Shown piece by piece: positions 1-9,585 of a stretch of 64,000 bases of DNA. The DNA comes from Aculops lycopersici (lineage: Eukaryota; Arthropoda; Arachnida; Trombidiformes; Eriophyidae). The DNA lies in NCBI GenBank assembly GCA_015350385.1, contig WNKI01000001.1, positions 9,603,118 to 9,667,117 on the forward strand, written 5' to 3'. Position 1 is the first letter of the stretch. Each line of letters starts with the position of its first letter. A program made the position numbers and the translations under genes. The notes under the pieces are model-generated. The model saw only the letters and a list, made by a program, of their open reading frames with translations, was not told the DNA's origin and did not search any database.

Positions 1-593
1 ACTCGAAGGTGAAATCGCTAGCCGGATATCGCGCGCTCTGACACAGTAGCCTGCTATAAATCTCCATCTGTATCAACTAAAGACTGTAGGAACTCCAGAA
101 GATTCGACTTCAATGAGGGTTCTTTTCTATTTCGATCAATATCCGCTATGAGTGCAGCAAATTTCATAAATCTAACCTCCATCCAGTCTTTTCGTCTCAA
201 GAAGTTTTGCTTGCGCGGCTCACACTGCGACATCTGAGATCGATTCAGCCAATCAAGTTCCGTTAGATAATCACAAGGGTAGACTCACGCTTTACGATTC
301 ATCTGGTCGATCTAGTTCCACGAAATTCATGTTCATCAAGATCCAAGATTTCAATTAGATTTGAATTTGGCGCCACGTGCATGGGGTGCCATGTGCAGGA
401 CTAATGGTAAAAACACGCAATACTCGTGTGCATGCCGCGCGTGAAACCTGTGGCTTTTTCCAAACAGAACCAAACTCCCGCCCAGCTGTTGGTTGCCAAA
501 TGGAATTTATTGATCTAATGATATAACAAACTGAACTTCAATTTATACTAATTCACATAAATATTATATATTCATATCAACATTCAGAATACC
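1..593. other. Non-coding 5' flank of RUVBL1
   Basis: No convincing reading frame or RNA gene is visible here. The last 70 bases before the RUVBL1 start are AT-rich and probably hold its promoter and a short leader, but I see no canonical TATA element at a defined distance. Anything upstream of the window edge is unknown. Confidence 0.5.
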
Positions 594-1949
594 ATGGCAC
601 CAACAAATAAAAGGGTGTCAACCCACAGTCACATTCGCGGCCTCGGATTGAACGACCAAGGTGAGGTCGTGGACGGGTCAAGTGCCGGCTTGGTTGGTCA
701 AAAGGAAGCTCGTGAGGCCGCGGGTATTGTTGTAGATCTCATTAGGCTTAAGAAACTCGCCGGCCGTGCAGTATTATTTGCCGGTCCACCGGGGACGGGT
801 AAGACAGCCATTGCATTGGCCATCAGCAAGGAACTTGGAACTAAGGTTCCATTCTGTCCAATGGTTGGCAGTGAAGTTTACTCGTCTGAGGTCAAGAAGA
901 CTGAGATCCTGATGGAAAACTTCAGAAGAGCTATAGGCTTGAGAGTTCGTGAAACTAAAGAAGTTTACGAGGGCGAAGTCACAGAAATCACACCAAAGGA
1001 GACAGAGAACCCTCTCGGCGGTTATGGCAAATGTATTGATCATCTTGTCATAGGATTGAAAACAGCCAAAGGAACCAAGATATTGAAGCTAGACCCAACA
1101 ATATACGACGACCTACAAAGAGAGAAGGTTGAAGTTGGTGATGTCATCTACATTGAGGCTAATTCGGGCGCCATTATGCGCCAGGGTCGTTGCGATGTTT
1201 ACGCGGCCGAGTACGATTTGGAAGCCGAGGAATATGTTCCCTTGCCGAAGGGAGATGTGAGGAAGACCAGGAAGGTGGTCCAAGATATCACATTGCATGA
1301 TTTAGATTCAGCTAACTCCAAAACTCAGGGCGGAAAGGATATTCTATCTATGGTGGGCCAGCTACTGAGGCCGCGCAAAACAGAAATCACCGACAAACTC
1401 CGTGGCGAAATCAACAAGGTTGTCGACAAGTATATCGACGAGGGTATTGCCGAACTAGTACCAGGAGTATTATTTATTGACGAAGTTCACATGCTCGATG
1501 TTGAATGTTTCACCTACCTACACCGAGCTTTGGAGTCCAAGATCTCACCTATTGTTATATTTGCAACAAATCGCGGCATGGCCCCAGTGCGTGGCCACGA
1601 GGAAGTCGTATCACCTCACGGAATTCCATTTGATCTTTTAGATAGATTACTTATCATTAAAACGGTTCCATACACAAAGCAGGAGCAAAAAGAAATCCTC
1701 AAACTTAAGGCTGAAGTGGAGGAAGTGACTCTAGATGACGAGTGTCTAGATCATTTAGCCGAGATGGGATCCAAGACAACACTGAGGTATGCCATCCAGT
1801 TATTGAATCCCTCCAAGCAGATAAGTCAGATAACCGGTGGCCAGATTACAAAAGACATCATCACAGAAGCCAGCCAGCTTTTCTTCGATATCAAGCATTC
1901 AGCACAAATACTTTCGGAAGAAAGTAACAAACACAAAATGCTACATTAA
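594..1949 (+). CDS. RUVBL1: RuvB-like 1 (pontin) AAA+ ATPase
   Basis: This 451-residue protein is the pontin subunit of the RUVBL1/RUVBL2 hetero-hexamer that serves INO80, SWR1/SRCAP, TIP60 and R2TP complexes in nucleus and cytoplasm. Walker A (GPPGTGKT) is at residues 64-71 and Walker B (DEVH) at 296-299. Between them lies the OB-fold insertion (domain II) typical of RuvBL proteins, and sensor-1 (ATNRG) and the arginine-finger/LDR region follow. Length is close to the usual ~456 residues, and the N-terminal HSH..GLGL segment distinguishes pontin from reptin. The ATG at 594 sits in an ACC-ATG-G context. The gene is a single exon and converges with the helicase gene downstream, leaving about 140 bp between stop codons. 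Identification is secure. Confidence 0.97.
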   Translation: MAPTNKRVSTHSHIRGLGLNDQGEVVDGSSAGLVGQKEAREAAGIVVDLIRLKKLAGRAVLFAGPPGTGKTAIALAISKELGTKVPFCPMVGSEVYSSEVKKTEILMENFRRAIGLRVRETKEVYEGEVTEITPKETENPLGGYGKCIDHLVIGLKTAKGTKILKLDPTIYDDLQREKVEVGDVIYIEANSGAIMRQGRCDVYAAEYDLEAEEYVPLPKGDVRKTRKVVQDITLHDLDSANSKTQGGKDILSMVGQLLRPRKTEITDKLRGEINKVVDKYIDEGIAELVPGVLFIDEVHMLDVECFTYLHRALESKISPIVIFATNRGMAPVRGHEEVVSPHGIPFDLLDRLLIIKTVPYTKQEQKEILKLKAEVEEVTLDDECLDHLAEMGSKTTLRYAIQLLNPSKQISQITGGQITKDIITEASQLFFDIKHSAQILSEESNKHKMLH

Positions 1950-2090
1950 ACATACAAAGCTAACCGGTGGAATCAACAATGTTGATTTTGGGATATTATA
2001 ATTGTCAGTCATTTCGTAGTCTCGAAGAATTCATTCGCTAGTTATAATATACAGAATTCCAATTTCCACTACATTACGTTACGAGGTCGT

Positions 2091-5000
2091 TCACTTCATT
2101 GAGGCGTACATCCGCTTGTTAAGATCGAGGAAATCATTCATAGTTCCTGAGATGATCTGATCATTTGAATCCGCAGCGATGGAAGTATTCTTGGTATGGA
2201 TGAACCAATTCATATATGAGATCCAAACTCGTCGCCATTCTTGTATCACTGTGGCATCATCTTTGCAAATCCTGAAACTTAGAAGGTTATGTCGATCCAA
2301 AGTTACAACAACATAGTTGCTATCGGTTGAGTCATTTGATCGCGCATCATACATTGTGATGTCTCGGCCTCCGAATAGCAATAAGGTCAACGGGGGTACA
2401 ACCGAACCATCTCTAATCACAATTTGACCAGACTCTTGGTCAACGCGACTGTTTAGGTAGGTCAAGAACGAGGGTTTCTTCTCCTCGGATCCATCTGCCA
2501 TTGAAATGTAATCACTATCCTCGTCACTGTCATTCATTTCATCTCTAACGAAAGAGTTCAACTGCTTACCAAGAGATATGTTCTTGACGATGGAGTCAGA
2601 TGCAAATCTAACCTTTGAGTTCGACTGCACTTCCGTTGGAGCTACCTTGTTAGGATACATCCTTCCACCCTTGAGGAGACCCCTCACTACTCGAACTATC
2701 TTGGGATAAAATGAGTGAGCTAAGGACGCGATGACTAATTCCAGTTCGTTCATGTTACGATTGGGTAACGAATCAAACGAATACCAATCGTACTGGCTTA
2801 CAAATCTAGCAGATATCATCATCTTTGCGTAGAGGTTTCTGCATTCCTGGATATTGGTCAGAGCAGATCTATTTAAGTTATTTTCCTGTATAAAGAACTC
2901 ATGTTCGTGCTTGCTCATTGCTGCCGTATCATATTGAGCCAATAGATTTCCGTAAGCAATGTGATCTGACATGAAGTTAATTGGATCTCTATCTGAACTA
3001 ACTGCCTCAGTACATAGTCGCTGTTTGTTTTCGCGTATCTGGCTCTTATCTGTCATGGCCGTGAGGAAAGGTTCTTGAGTCGAGCTCAACACAGCACTTG
3101 CATTGAGGATTGGATACAAGCAACGCAAAGCAGCGGCGACTATAAGAGATACCGAGAGGCGGGGGTGCGTTGGAAAGTCCGAGATACGTCGACCTAGCAC
3201 TGTAAGATTTTCTCGTGTGTCCAGGACACCAAGTAACATCAACTCCTCTATAGCATTGTAGATTGCGCTTGTTGTCGGATGTTGTATAGCTTGCGACAAG
3301 AAGGTTACAGCCTTCTCGTTAGGACAATGACTTTTCACTTCCATAATGACAGATTCCAAAGGTATACGTAACAGTTCTGGGAATGGAAAATCTTGGAAGT
3401 ATGCTTCCTCCTCTTTAGAGTATAACTTGAAACATTCACCTGGACAGGTACGACCAGCTCTTCCAGAGCGTTGCTTTGCATTCGCCTTACTGATCCATCT
3501 CGTTCCAAAAGTGGACATGTTCAACTCCGAGTCGTAATCAATTGAGTTACATAAACCGGTATCAATGACATAACAGACATCATTGATTGTAATAGATGTT
3601 TCTGCTATGTTTGTTGCTAGAATCACCTTTCGCTCGTTGTGGTCTGGCCTGCTGAAGATAAGTCTTTGTTCACTTATTGGTAACTTAGAGTGGACTAGCA
3701 ATATTTTGAGTTTGTTACGTGAACGACAAAACTCTAGCTCTTTCTGGAGTCCCTTCATTTCCTTCCATCCTGGCATAAAGCAGAGTATTGCCCCTTGCTC
3801 TCGTGTTTCGTCAATGTGTTTTATGAGATCGGTCAGAAGATTGAGATTCAGTTTGGGCGCTCGGTCTCTAACGGTGTCGTCGTGTGGGAGACGGCTTCTA
3901 GTCTCTTGGCAAATATCAGTCAAATAGCGATCTGTGACAGGATAACATCTACCCGATACCGAGATGACTGGACAGTTGTCGAAGTATTTAGCAAACAAAC
4001 TTGCATCTAGCGAGGCGCTCATGAAAACAACGCGTAGATCTTTTCGTCTTGCCAATAATCGTTTGACTAGAATCAATAGAAAGTCTGTTGTACAATCTCG
4101 CTCGTGTACCTCGTCGATGATCAGGTGAGTTACTCCTTTTAGGTCGGGGTTTCTTTGTAGCTTCCTCAACAGCATACCGGTTGTGAAGAAAGTCATTATA
4201 TTAAGATCTCTATTTGGTGGTTTCGAGTCAAACCTGACATTGTGACCTACAGTATAACCTGTCGAAGGTTCACCAAGTTCGACAGATACTCGCTCGGCAA
4301 GTGATATTGCAGATATTCTTCTTGGCTGAGTGATTGCTATGTTCGCAAAACTATTGATATTGCTTTCGTTACAGAGGAAGTTCTCAAGGATAAACTGTGG
4401 TACTTGGGTCGATTTACCCGAACCTGTGTCGCCAGCCACTACGATAGCTCTATGATCTTCGAGGGCATCAACTATTACACCCTTGTGAGCCCTGATGGGT
4501 AAACGTTCTTGTGCTTGCAAGGTGTCAAAAAAGTTGTTATCGTTATGATATTTTCTAGCTTTATCCGTAAATACTTTCTTGAGTGCCTCGTATGCTTGTT
4601 GTTTCCTCCTGGCATCAGGAAGGGAGAAGGGCCTCGATGTGAACAAATCTACCGGGCCGGAGCCGGGGACGTACATGTCTGGCTTGTCAACAGGGTCCGG
4701 GTTAACGATTCCTTCGTCAGGTTCCAAACCCTCCAATATGGCTGAGTGCTTGCCTTCTAGACCGCCAGTTTCCTGATGTTCGTATTTATCCTTCACACTC
4801 TGGATTCGATATTCTAAAAGATCTGCAACTGATCCATCGAACTTGGACACAAACGACATCATTTGCTGCTTGATGCTCATAGGTATTTGGGCCACGGTCA
4901 CTGGTCCACGGGAACTATCCACAAAACTATTTGTCACCGACGTATCGATATTAAGTTTCAATCTTGCATCAATGGTATTGTTTTTCCTGAGATGATATAT

Positions 5001-5633
5001 CGCAGCTAAGGAGCAAAGATTTTTGCACTCTTTCTTATTCCTATGTTTGCACGTAAAAGTTCTTCGTTCTGGAAAGTTGATGGTCATGAATCCAATCCAA
5101 ATACCACCAACTTGCTTCGTCTCGAAGTGTATACCTCCGATATTTTTGAACTGATTGTCGGCAACCGTAATAATCTGCGTTAGGTAACAGACAGCCTTAC
5201 CTGGTGAGACGAGATCACTCACCACCTGGGGAAATATGTCCAGTGTCTTGATCTGTGCCGGAGTTACATCGTCAAACTGGTACTGCTTCAATGGATCCTC
5301 GGGCGGAGGGGGCGGCGGTTGATTGGCTCGAGCTTGATTTTGTTGCCTCGGCGTTCCACGCCGACTGGAGCTTTGATACCGACGCTGACCCCCGTGGTAT
5401 GCTGGACCTTGTGATTGGGGTCCTCTGTCGAGATTGAATCCGGATGATCGGTCGCCATTAGAGTGGAAGCCTGCACCTCTAGGATTGTTGCTGTTGTTGT
5501 TGTTATTGAAATTGCTGCCTCGAAAACGTGGTGGCTGATTAGTTGGTGGTCTAGGATGAGATGTCATTACTGAGATAAGTCTTATTGGTTCAATCTTTGT
5601 TGTTCTATGTAATTTCAGTAGGGTATGGATCAT
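2091..5633 (-). CDS. DExH-box RNA helicase, DHX30-like
   Basis: An approximately 1180-residue DEAH/RHA-type helicase. In order it shows a Gly/Asn/Gln/Pro-rich disordered N-terminus, a degenerate double-stranded-RNA-binding segment (KNLCSLAAIYHL resembles the last helix of a dsRBD), helicase core motifs I (GDTGSGKST), II (DEVH), III (SAS) and VI (QRSGRAGR), the HA2/ratchet region and an OB-fold C-terminus (PLTLLLFGGRDI). Domain order, size and the C-terminal layout fit DHX30, which acts in mitochondrial ribosome assembly and cytosolic translation in vertebrates; DHX9/maleless or DHX36 relatives are the alternatives. The frame is open to 5726 but only from a non-ATG codon. The first ATG is at 5633 and gives a basic, acid-poor leader (MIHTLLKLHRTTK) that could target mitochondria; a second ATG lies at 5567. 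Single exon. Confidence 0.75.
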   Translation of the reverse strand: MIHTLLKLHRTTKIEPIRLISVMTSHPRPPTNQPPRFRGSNFNNNNNSNNPRGAGFHSNGDRSSGFNLDRGPQSQGPAYHGGQRRYQSSSRRGTPRQQNQARANQPPPPPPEDPLKQYQFDDVTPAQIKTLDIFPQVVSDLVSPGKAVCYLTQIITVADNQFKNIGGIHFETKQVGGIWIGFMTINFPERRTFTCKHRNKKECKNLCSLAAIYHLRKNNTIDARLKLNIDTSVTNSFVDSSRGPVTVAQIPMSIKQQMMSFVSKFDGSVADLLEYRIQSVKDKYEHQETGGLEGKHSAILEGLEPDEGIVNPDPVDKPDMYVPGSGPVDLFTSRPFSLPDARRKQQAYEALKKVFTDKARKYHNDNNFFDTLQAQERLPIRAHKGVIVDALEDHRAIVVAGDTGSGKSTQVPQFILENFLCNESNINSFANIAITQPRRISAISLAERVSVELGEPSTGYTVGHNVRFDSKPPNRDLNIMTFFTTGMLLRKLQRNPDLKGVTHLIIDEVHERDCTTDFLLILVKRLLARRKDLRVVFMSASLDASLFAKYFDNCPVISVSGRCYPVTDRYLTDICQETRSRLPHDDTVRDRAPKLNLNLLTDLIKHIDETREQGAILCFMPGWKEMKGLQKELEFCRSRNKLKILLVHSKLPISEQRLIFSRPDHNERKVILATNIAETSITINDVCYVIDTGLCNSIDYDSELNMSTFGTRWISKANAKQRSGRAGRTCPGECFKLYSKEEEAYFQDFPFPELLRIPLESVIMEVKSHCPNEKAVTFLSQAIQHPTTSAIYNAIEELMLLGVLDTRENLTVLGRRISDFPTHPRLSVSLIVAAALRCLYPILNASAVLSSTQEPFLTAMTDKSQIRENKQRLCTEAVSSDRDPINFMSDHIAYGNLLAQYDTAAMSKHEHEFFIQENNLNRSALTNIQECRNLYAKMMISARFVSQYDWYSFDSLPNRNMNELELVIASLAHSFYPKIVRVVRGLLKGGRMYPNKVAPTEVQSNSKVRFASDSIVKNISLGKQLNSFVRDEMNDSDEDSDYISMADGSEEKKPSFLTYLNSRVDQESGQIVIRDGSVVPPLTLLLFGGRDITMYDARSNDSTDSNYVVVTLDRHNLLSFRICKDDATVIQEWRRVWISYMNWFIHTKNTSIAADSNDQIISGTMNDFLDLNKRMYASMK

Positions 5634-6326
5634 AATATAACTGCTCCCTATTGTGATAAGTCGATAAGCTTTGAGGCCAATCACTATGATGGGTTCTGAT
5701 TGTGTAAAATTATGAGTTTGTTTCAAAAAAATGCTCTCAGCTAGCGCCTCACGCTTCTAACTTTATGAGCCTAAAAGTCTCCCTCCCTTTCTTGTGTCTG
5801 CTTGCAAACACGAGGATTTTGACGCAAAAATTCTCCTTCTGCACAGTGTAAGCTGCATTTCACCAACTCTGAGCAATGGAGCAATCAGAGAGCTGCACAT
5901 TGGGCAATGCACAACACAGTGCAACGAATAGTTTGTCAGTGCCATTGAAATTCTTGTATGTATTGATGCAGCCTCAGTGCATGTTTTCAACGCAGGATAG
6001 CGCCTTAATTTTTGCCATAGCCAGTAAACTAACCACGCGCTCGTGTTGTGGTGCACCATAGTTTCATGTTTTTGGACATGTCAAGGCATTTATTGAAGGC
6101 TTTAGTGTTTTGAACTCTTGGATCTTTTCCTCATATATCATCTAGAAACTAACCATGTTGCCATTTCCAACAAATATATTCAATTTTATATTGTTAAACT
6201 TGCATCTTAAAGTCATCTAAATGAGAGAAATGCAACGCCAAGGATAATCATAATCACCAACATTACACCTTACAATCACTGGACTATTCAGACGCAACTC
6301 ATATCACCTCAACACATACGATCGCC
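5634..6326. other. Divergent intergenic region, helicase / BRPF
   Basis: About 690 bases separate two divergently transcribed genes. The part near 6060-6320 is AT-rich and probably contains the BRPF promoter. Short frames on both strands have no ATG start or no family resemblance and I do not regard them as genes. Confidence 0.5.
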
Positions 6327-7928
6327 ATGGGCACTCAAACTTACGATCTAGATATCAATGCAAAATTACCTATTATCAGGGTGGAATCATTATCTAAGGA
6401 CGATTTGCCAGTAATCAATGGCACCTCAAGTGATAATCAGTACATCAATCAGCATCAGCAACAAACAAATGGACTCACTTTCAAGAAACCCTCATTTAGA
6501 CGTGTGGATCCCGAGCGCTTTGGTAGAAAGTCCTATACTATTAGGATTGCACGAAAAAGAAAGGATGCACCTGTAACCAAAGATAGCTATTTCCATTATG
6601 AAGAACCATCCAGAGAAGATATACTCAATCGGGTGGAATATGACATGGATGATCAGGATATCCAGTGGTTACAAGATTTCAACGATAGGTACGCTAAACC
6701 AACTTATAATCTTACCCTCTCAGATACAGACTTCGAAAGAATTATGGATCGTCTAGAGAAAGAATCTTCATTCCAAATCAATAGGGAGAACAAGGATACT
6801 TCTCAAGAAGATGACGAAGAAGCTGTTTGCTCTATTTGCAATGATGGGCAAAGTGACAACAATGGTAACACTATTGTATTTTGTGATATGTGTGACTTGC
6901 CCGTTCACCAAGACTGCTATGGGGTACCGTATCTACCCGACGGTCCTTGGCTTTGCAGAAGATGCCTGCAGTCTCCATCTCAGAATGTCGAATGTGAATT
7001 ATGCCCTAACCTCGGTGGCGCATTCAAACAGACAGAAAATGGAAAATGGGCTCATGTTCTATGCGCTCTATGGATTCCGGAAGTTTGCTTTGCTAATACA
7101 GTATTCTTGGAGCCAATTGATGGTATCCAAAACATAGACATCCGTCGTTGGAGGATGGTTTGTTACATTTGCAAGCAAAAAAACAAGGGAGCCTGCATAC
7201 AATGTCACAAGCCTAATTGCTACCAGCCTTTTCATGTCACCTGTGCACAACAAGCCGGGTTGTACATGAAAATCAAACAGAATGTTTACAACACAGCCGA
7301 AGGACCACTCACGGATGTCAAGAAAGAGGCCTACTGTGACGATCATGATCCTAAGAATGGTAGGAGACGTGGTGGCATGTATGAGTGTGAAGATAGTGAA
7401 GAAGAAGAAGTTAGCAACCATGCCTACAAAAAGTGGCAAAGGACAAAGAAAGATCAGATGAAGAAGACAAGAAAGATACTGGCGTCGAAGCGTGAGAGAG
7501 CCCCAAATCCAATCTCAGAGCCATTTGTTCCAAATGAAAAGTTAGATGAAATTTCAAGACTGCTTATCGTCAAGAGTGGAAGCAAAAGGAAGAGTAGTGG
7601 AGATTCCAGCGGCTGGCGAGAGTTAGTAATACGGCACATGCTTGGATATTGGAAAGAAAAACGGAGAGTCAGGAATGGTGTTCCGCTATTGAGATGCCTA
7701 CAAGTATCTCTCAATAGCAGTTCTAACTCAACTTCCGTCGAGCTAACCAATTCTAGCTCACTAGAAAAGTTCCAGAGATTCAGATATGACCTCGAGAAGA
7801 GTCGACTCTTAGTGGGTGAGGTCAAGAAACGAGAACAACTTAAAAGACGTTTAATTTTCATCAATAAGGACTATTTCGATCTTAAATTCAAGCAAATCGA
7901 CCAAGACGAACCACCGACTTTATTATGA
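6327..7928 (+). CDS. BRPF-family PHD-finger scaffold, lacking bromodomain and PWWP
   Basis: The 533-residue product is a bromodomain-and-PHD-finger (BRPF/Br140) scaffold, which in other animals recruits MOZ/MORF or HBO1 acetyltransferases to chromatin. An EPL1-like segment (about residues 60-150, with EEPSREDILNRVEYDMDD) is followed by PHD1 (CSICNDG ... CDMCDLPVHQDCYGVP), a zinc knuckle (CELCPNLGGAFKQT) and an extended PHD2 (CYICKQKNKGACIQC ... HVTCAQQAG). The C-terminal helix (RNGVPLLRCLQ ... RYDLEKSRLL ... KKREQLKRR) matches the BRPF segment that normally leads into the bromodomain. The protein stops there at TGA 7926-7928, with AATAAA only 30 bases on. JADE proteins share the PHD-knuckle-PHD order, but the knuckle and helix wording is BRPF. 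ATG 6327 has a CGCC-ATG-G context. Single exon. Confidence 0.9.
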   Translation: MGTQTYDLDINAKLPIIRVESLSKDDLPVINGTSSDNQYINQHQQQTNGLTFKKPSFRRVDPERFGRKSYTIRIARKRKDAPVTKDSYFHYEEPSREDILNRVEYDMDDQDIQWLQDFNDRYAKPTYNLTLSDTDFERIMDRLEKESSFQINRENKDTSQEDDEEAVCSICNDGQSDNNGNTIVFCDMCDLPVHQDCYGVPYLPDGPWLCRRCLQSPSQNVECELCPNLGGAFKQTENGKWAHVLCALWIPEVCFANTVFLEPIDGIQNIDIRRWRMVCYICKQKNKGACIQCHKPNCYQPFHVTCAQQAGLYMKIKQNVYNTAEGPLTDVKKEAYCDDHDPKNGRRRGGMYECEDSEEEEVSNHAYKKWQRTKKDQMKKTRKILASKRERAPNPISEPFVPNEKLDEISRLLIVKSGSKRKSSGDSSGWRELVIRHMLGYWKEKRRVRNGVPLLRCLQVSLNSSSNSTSVELTNSSSLEKFQRFRYDLEKSRLLVGEVKKREQLKRRLIFINKDYFDLKFKQIDQDEPPTLL

Positions 7929-7957
7929 ACTCGTGATCAGAATGCGACGATACAACA

Positions 7958-7963
7958 AATAAA
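7958..7963 (+). other. Poly(A) signal of BRPF gene
   Basis: AATAAA lies 30 bases after the BRPF stop codon and before the uS9m leader, supporting a genuine transcript end at the shortened C-terminus. Confidence 0.6.
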
Positions 7964-7971
7964 AGTTACAC

Positions 7972-8108
7972 ATGTGCACTCGCGCGCGACCCACATGGTT
8001 GTGTTTTCATTACTTTGCGTACAGATTGAGTCAACAAAACATTTTTCTTCATCTCTACAGATAGTAAATCTTAATTATCATTATTGTTACAGCTACCAAG
8101 TATACGAG
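7972..8108 (+). other. Possible spliced targeting leader of uS9m
   Basis: An ATG at 7972 opens a 30-codon arginine-containing frame (starting MCTRARPTWLCFHYFAYR) that ends at a stop. A GT at 8064 (GTAAAT) and an AG at 8091-8092 (TTATTGTTACAG) bound a 29-bp segment; removing it joins this leader in frame to the uS9m body. The joined N-terminus is basic with no acidic residue before the body, as expected of a mitochondrial presequence. A second acceptor-like site (TCTCTACAG) ends at 8060. Twenty-nine bases is exceptionally short for an animal intron, so this is only a candidate. Confidence 0.35.
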
Positions 8109-9170
8109 ATGGATCGGGCACGAAATATCAGCAAGTCAATGATATCATACCTCAAGAGGGCTCGTGATCATAAGGAATTTTTGCTAAAAGAGACCAGGGA
8201 ATTCGACAAAGGTAGACGTCATCTGGCCCATATGATGGGTTTAGATCCAGCTGATATGACTCAGCAAGACTTGGACTCTGCTATCGGCTATCTTTTTCCA
8301 TCTGGGTTGATGGATAAGAGGGCGAAACCGTCAATGCAACATCCTAACTTGATATTCAAAGCGCAAAAGGATGCCCAGTTTGACATAGAAGGTAGACCAT
8401 TTCATCATCTCTTCTACACAGTAACTCCAAATTACTTTGAAGTTCTCAGCACCATTGGGGATAAGGGTAAGGAATTGGACAAATATGAAGATGAGCAGCT
8501 CGCCAAGGGCATTGTGGTTCCCCCTGAAGACTCTAAATACATTTTCAGCGGACGAGAATGGATTGGTCATCAGGAGCTATGTGATAAGTTTATCGAGAAA
8601 CTAGATCAACACCAGTATTCCTATTTCTTCAGAGCCTTGGAAAAGCTAATGTCACATCCGTATTCAAATAGAGTCTGCAAGATATTTGAAGAATACTCTG
8701 TGGTGCTGCCAGGTCAAACAATGCAATTAGAACTGCCAGAGCTGAAGCGAGATGAGGCGACGGGGCAGATTTATACTGAAATGGTCGAGAGAAGTCGAGA
8801 ACATCGAGTTCATGTCAAGACAGTCCTGAATGGTTCCGGTATTTTTGATTTTGAGGGTAAAGATATATTACACTTCGAATTTCCGTACATGCGGCGAGCC
8901 TTATTGTTCCCAATGTCGCTCACAGGTATGCAAGATAAAGTTGATATATACGCAAAACTTCACGAGCCCTATCAACGAGAATTTGGACCAAGTGCTGTCA
9001 TTAGATCGATACGAACTGCTGTCTCGTTTTCGATTGCTGCCTATGTAGATCCCGATCTTCGAGAGAAGATGCGTCTATCCGGACTTCTGTCTAGGGATAT
9101 TCGAACTACTTTGAGGAAAAAGTATGGTCAAGCGGGTGCGAGAAAGAAGTATACGTGGAAGAAGAGGTAG
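8109..9170 (+). CDS. MRPS9: Mitochondrial small-subunit ribosomal protein uS9m
   Basis: From the ATG at 8109 the product is 353 residues. The C-terminal third is a complete S9 domain: IRSIRTAVSFSIAAYVDP, then LRLSGLL-type sequence (KMRLSGLLSRDIR) and the diagnostic end KKYGQAGARKKYTWKKR, which in bacterial and organellar S9 contacts tRNA in the P site. The long N-terminal half (LAHMMGLDPADMTQQDLD, YLFPSGL, GRPFHHLFYT) is the extension characteristic of metazoan mitochondrial S9. The open frame continues upstream to a GTG at 7974 and includes an ATG at 7995, but neither gives an obvious presequence; a short spliced leader (described separately) is an attractive alternative. AATAAA follows at 9209-9214. 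Confidence 0.93.
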   Translation: MDRARNISKSMISYLKRARDHKEFLLKETREFDKGRRHLAHMMGLDPADMTQQDLDSAIGYLFPSGLMDKRAKPSMQHPNLIFKAQKDAQFDIEGRPFHHLFYTVTPNYFEVLSTIGDKGKELDKYEDEQLAKGIVVPPEDSKYIFSGREWIGHQELCDKFIEKLDQHQYSYFFRALEKLMSHPYSNRVCKIFEEYSVVLPGQTMQLELPELKRDEATGQIYTEMVERSREHRVHVKTVLNGSGIFDFEGKDILHFEFPYMRRALLFPMSLTGMQDKVDIYAKLHEPYQREFGPSAVIRSIRTAVSFSIAAYVDPDLREKMRLSGLLSRDIRTTLRKKYGQAGARKKYTWKKR

Positions 9171-9208
9171 TAGATGTCGGTAGATTGAATCGATTGCCGG
9201 ATGATGTA

Positions 9209-9214
9209 AATAAA
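9209..9214 (+). other. Poly(A) signal of uS9m
   Basis: AATAAA about 40 bases after the uS9m stop codon, before a 370-bp gap to the next gene. Confidence 0.6.
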
Positions 9215-9585
9215 CTTTTTGCTAGTCATATCTGGTTTGAATTCGTCTTATCTCATATTTGGCTTGTTCCAGGGTATATTGGTTCTAATTATATTTGAAG
9301 TAATGATCATACCCCGATGAGGATGACCGTGGATGGTGCGCCCTCCCAGGCGCACGTAAAATTTTCTTCATGAAGGGCTATCGCCGCGAACATGTGTTAT
9401 TTCCAAAATACATGACGCGCGCGAGAATTGTTTCACAGATTTCCAGTTGTCACTTATCATTTACTTTCTTGTATTTGCGGGCCCTTATTAGACATCACCA
9501 CCAACATCGCAGCTGACACTTTTATTGCTATCAATATTATTGAAAAATCCCAACCTCAACATTGATTTGCCATCAGTCCCATCAA
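9215..9585. other. Intergenic region upstream of CPSF6
   Basis: No gene or RNA is recognisable. It includes a GC-rich stretch around 9320-9425 and a more AT-rich 100 bases next to the CPSF6 start, which presumably holds the promoter and leader. Confidence 0.45.

Noticed and set aside
5763..6061. Overlapping frames on both strands upstream of BRPF
   Set aside because: No similarity to any family; the minus-strand one lacks an ATG at its start. Most likely promoter DNA.
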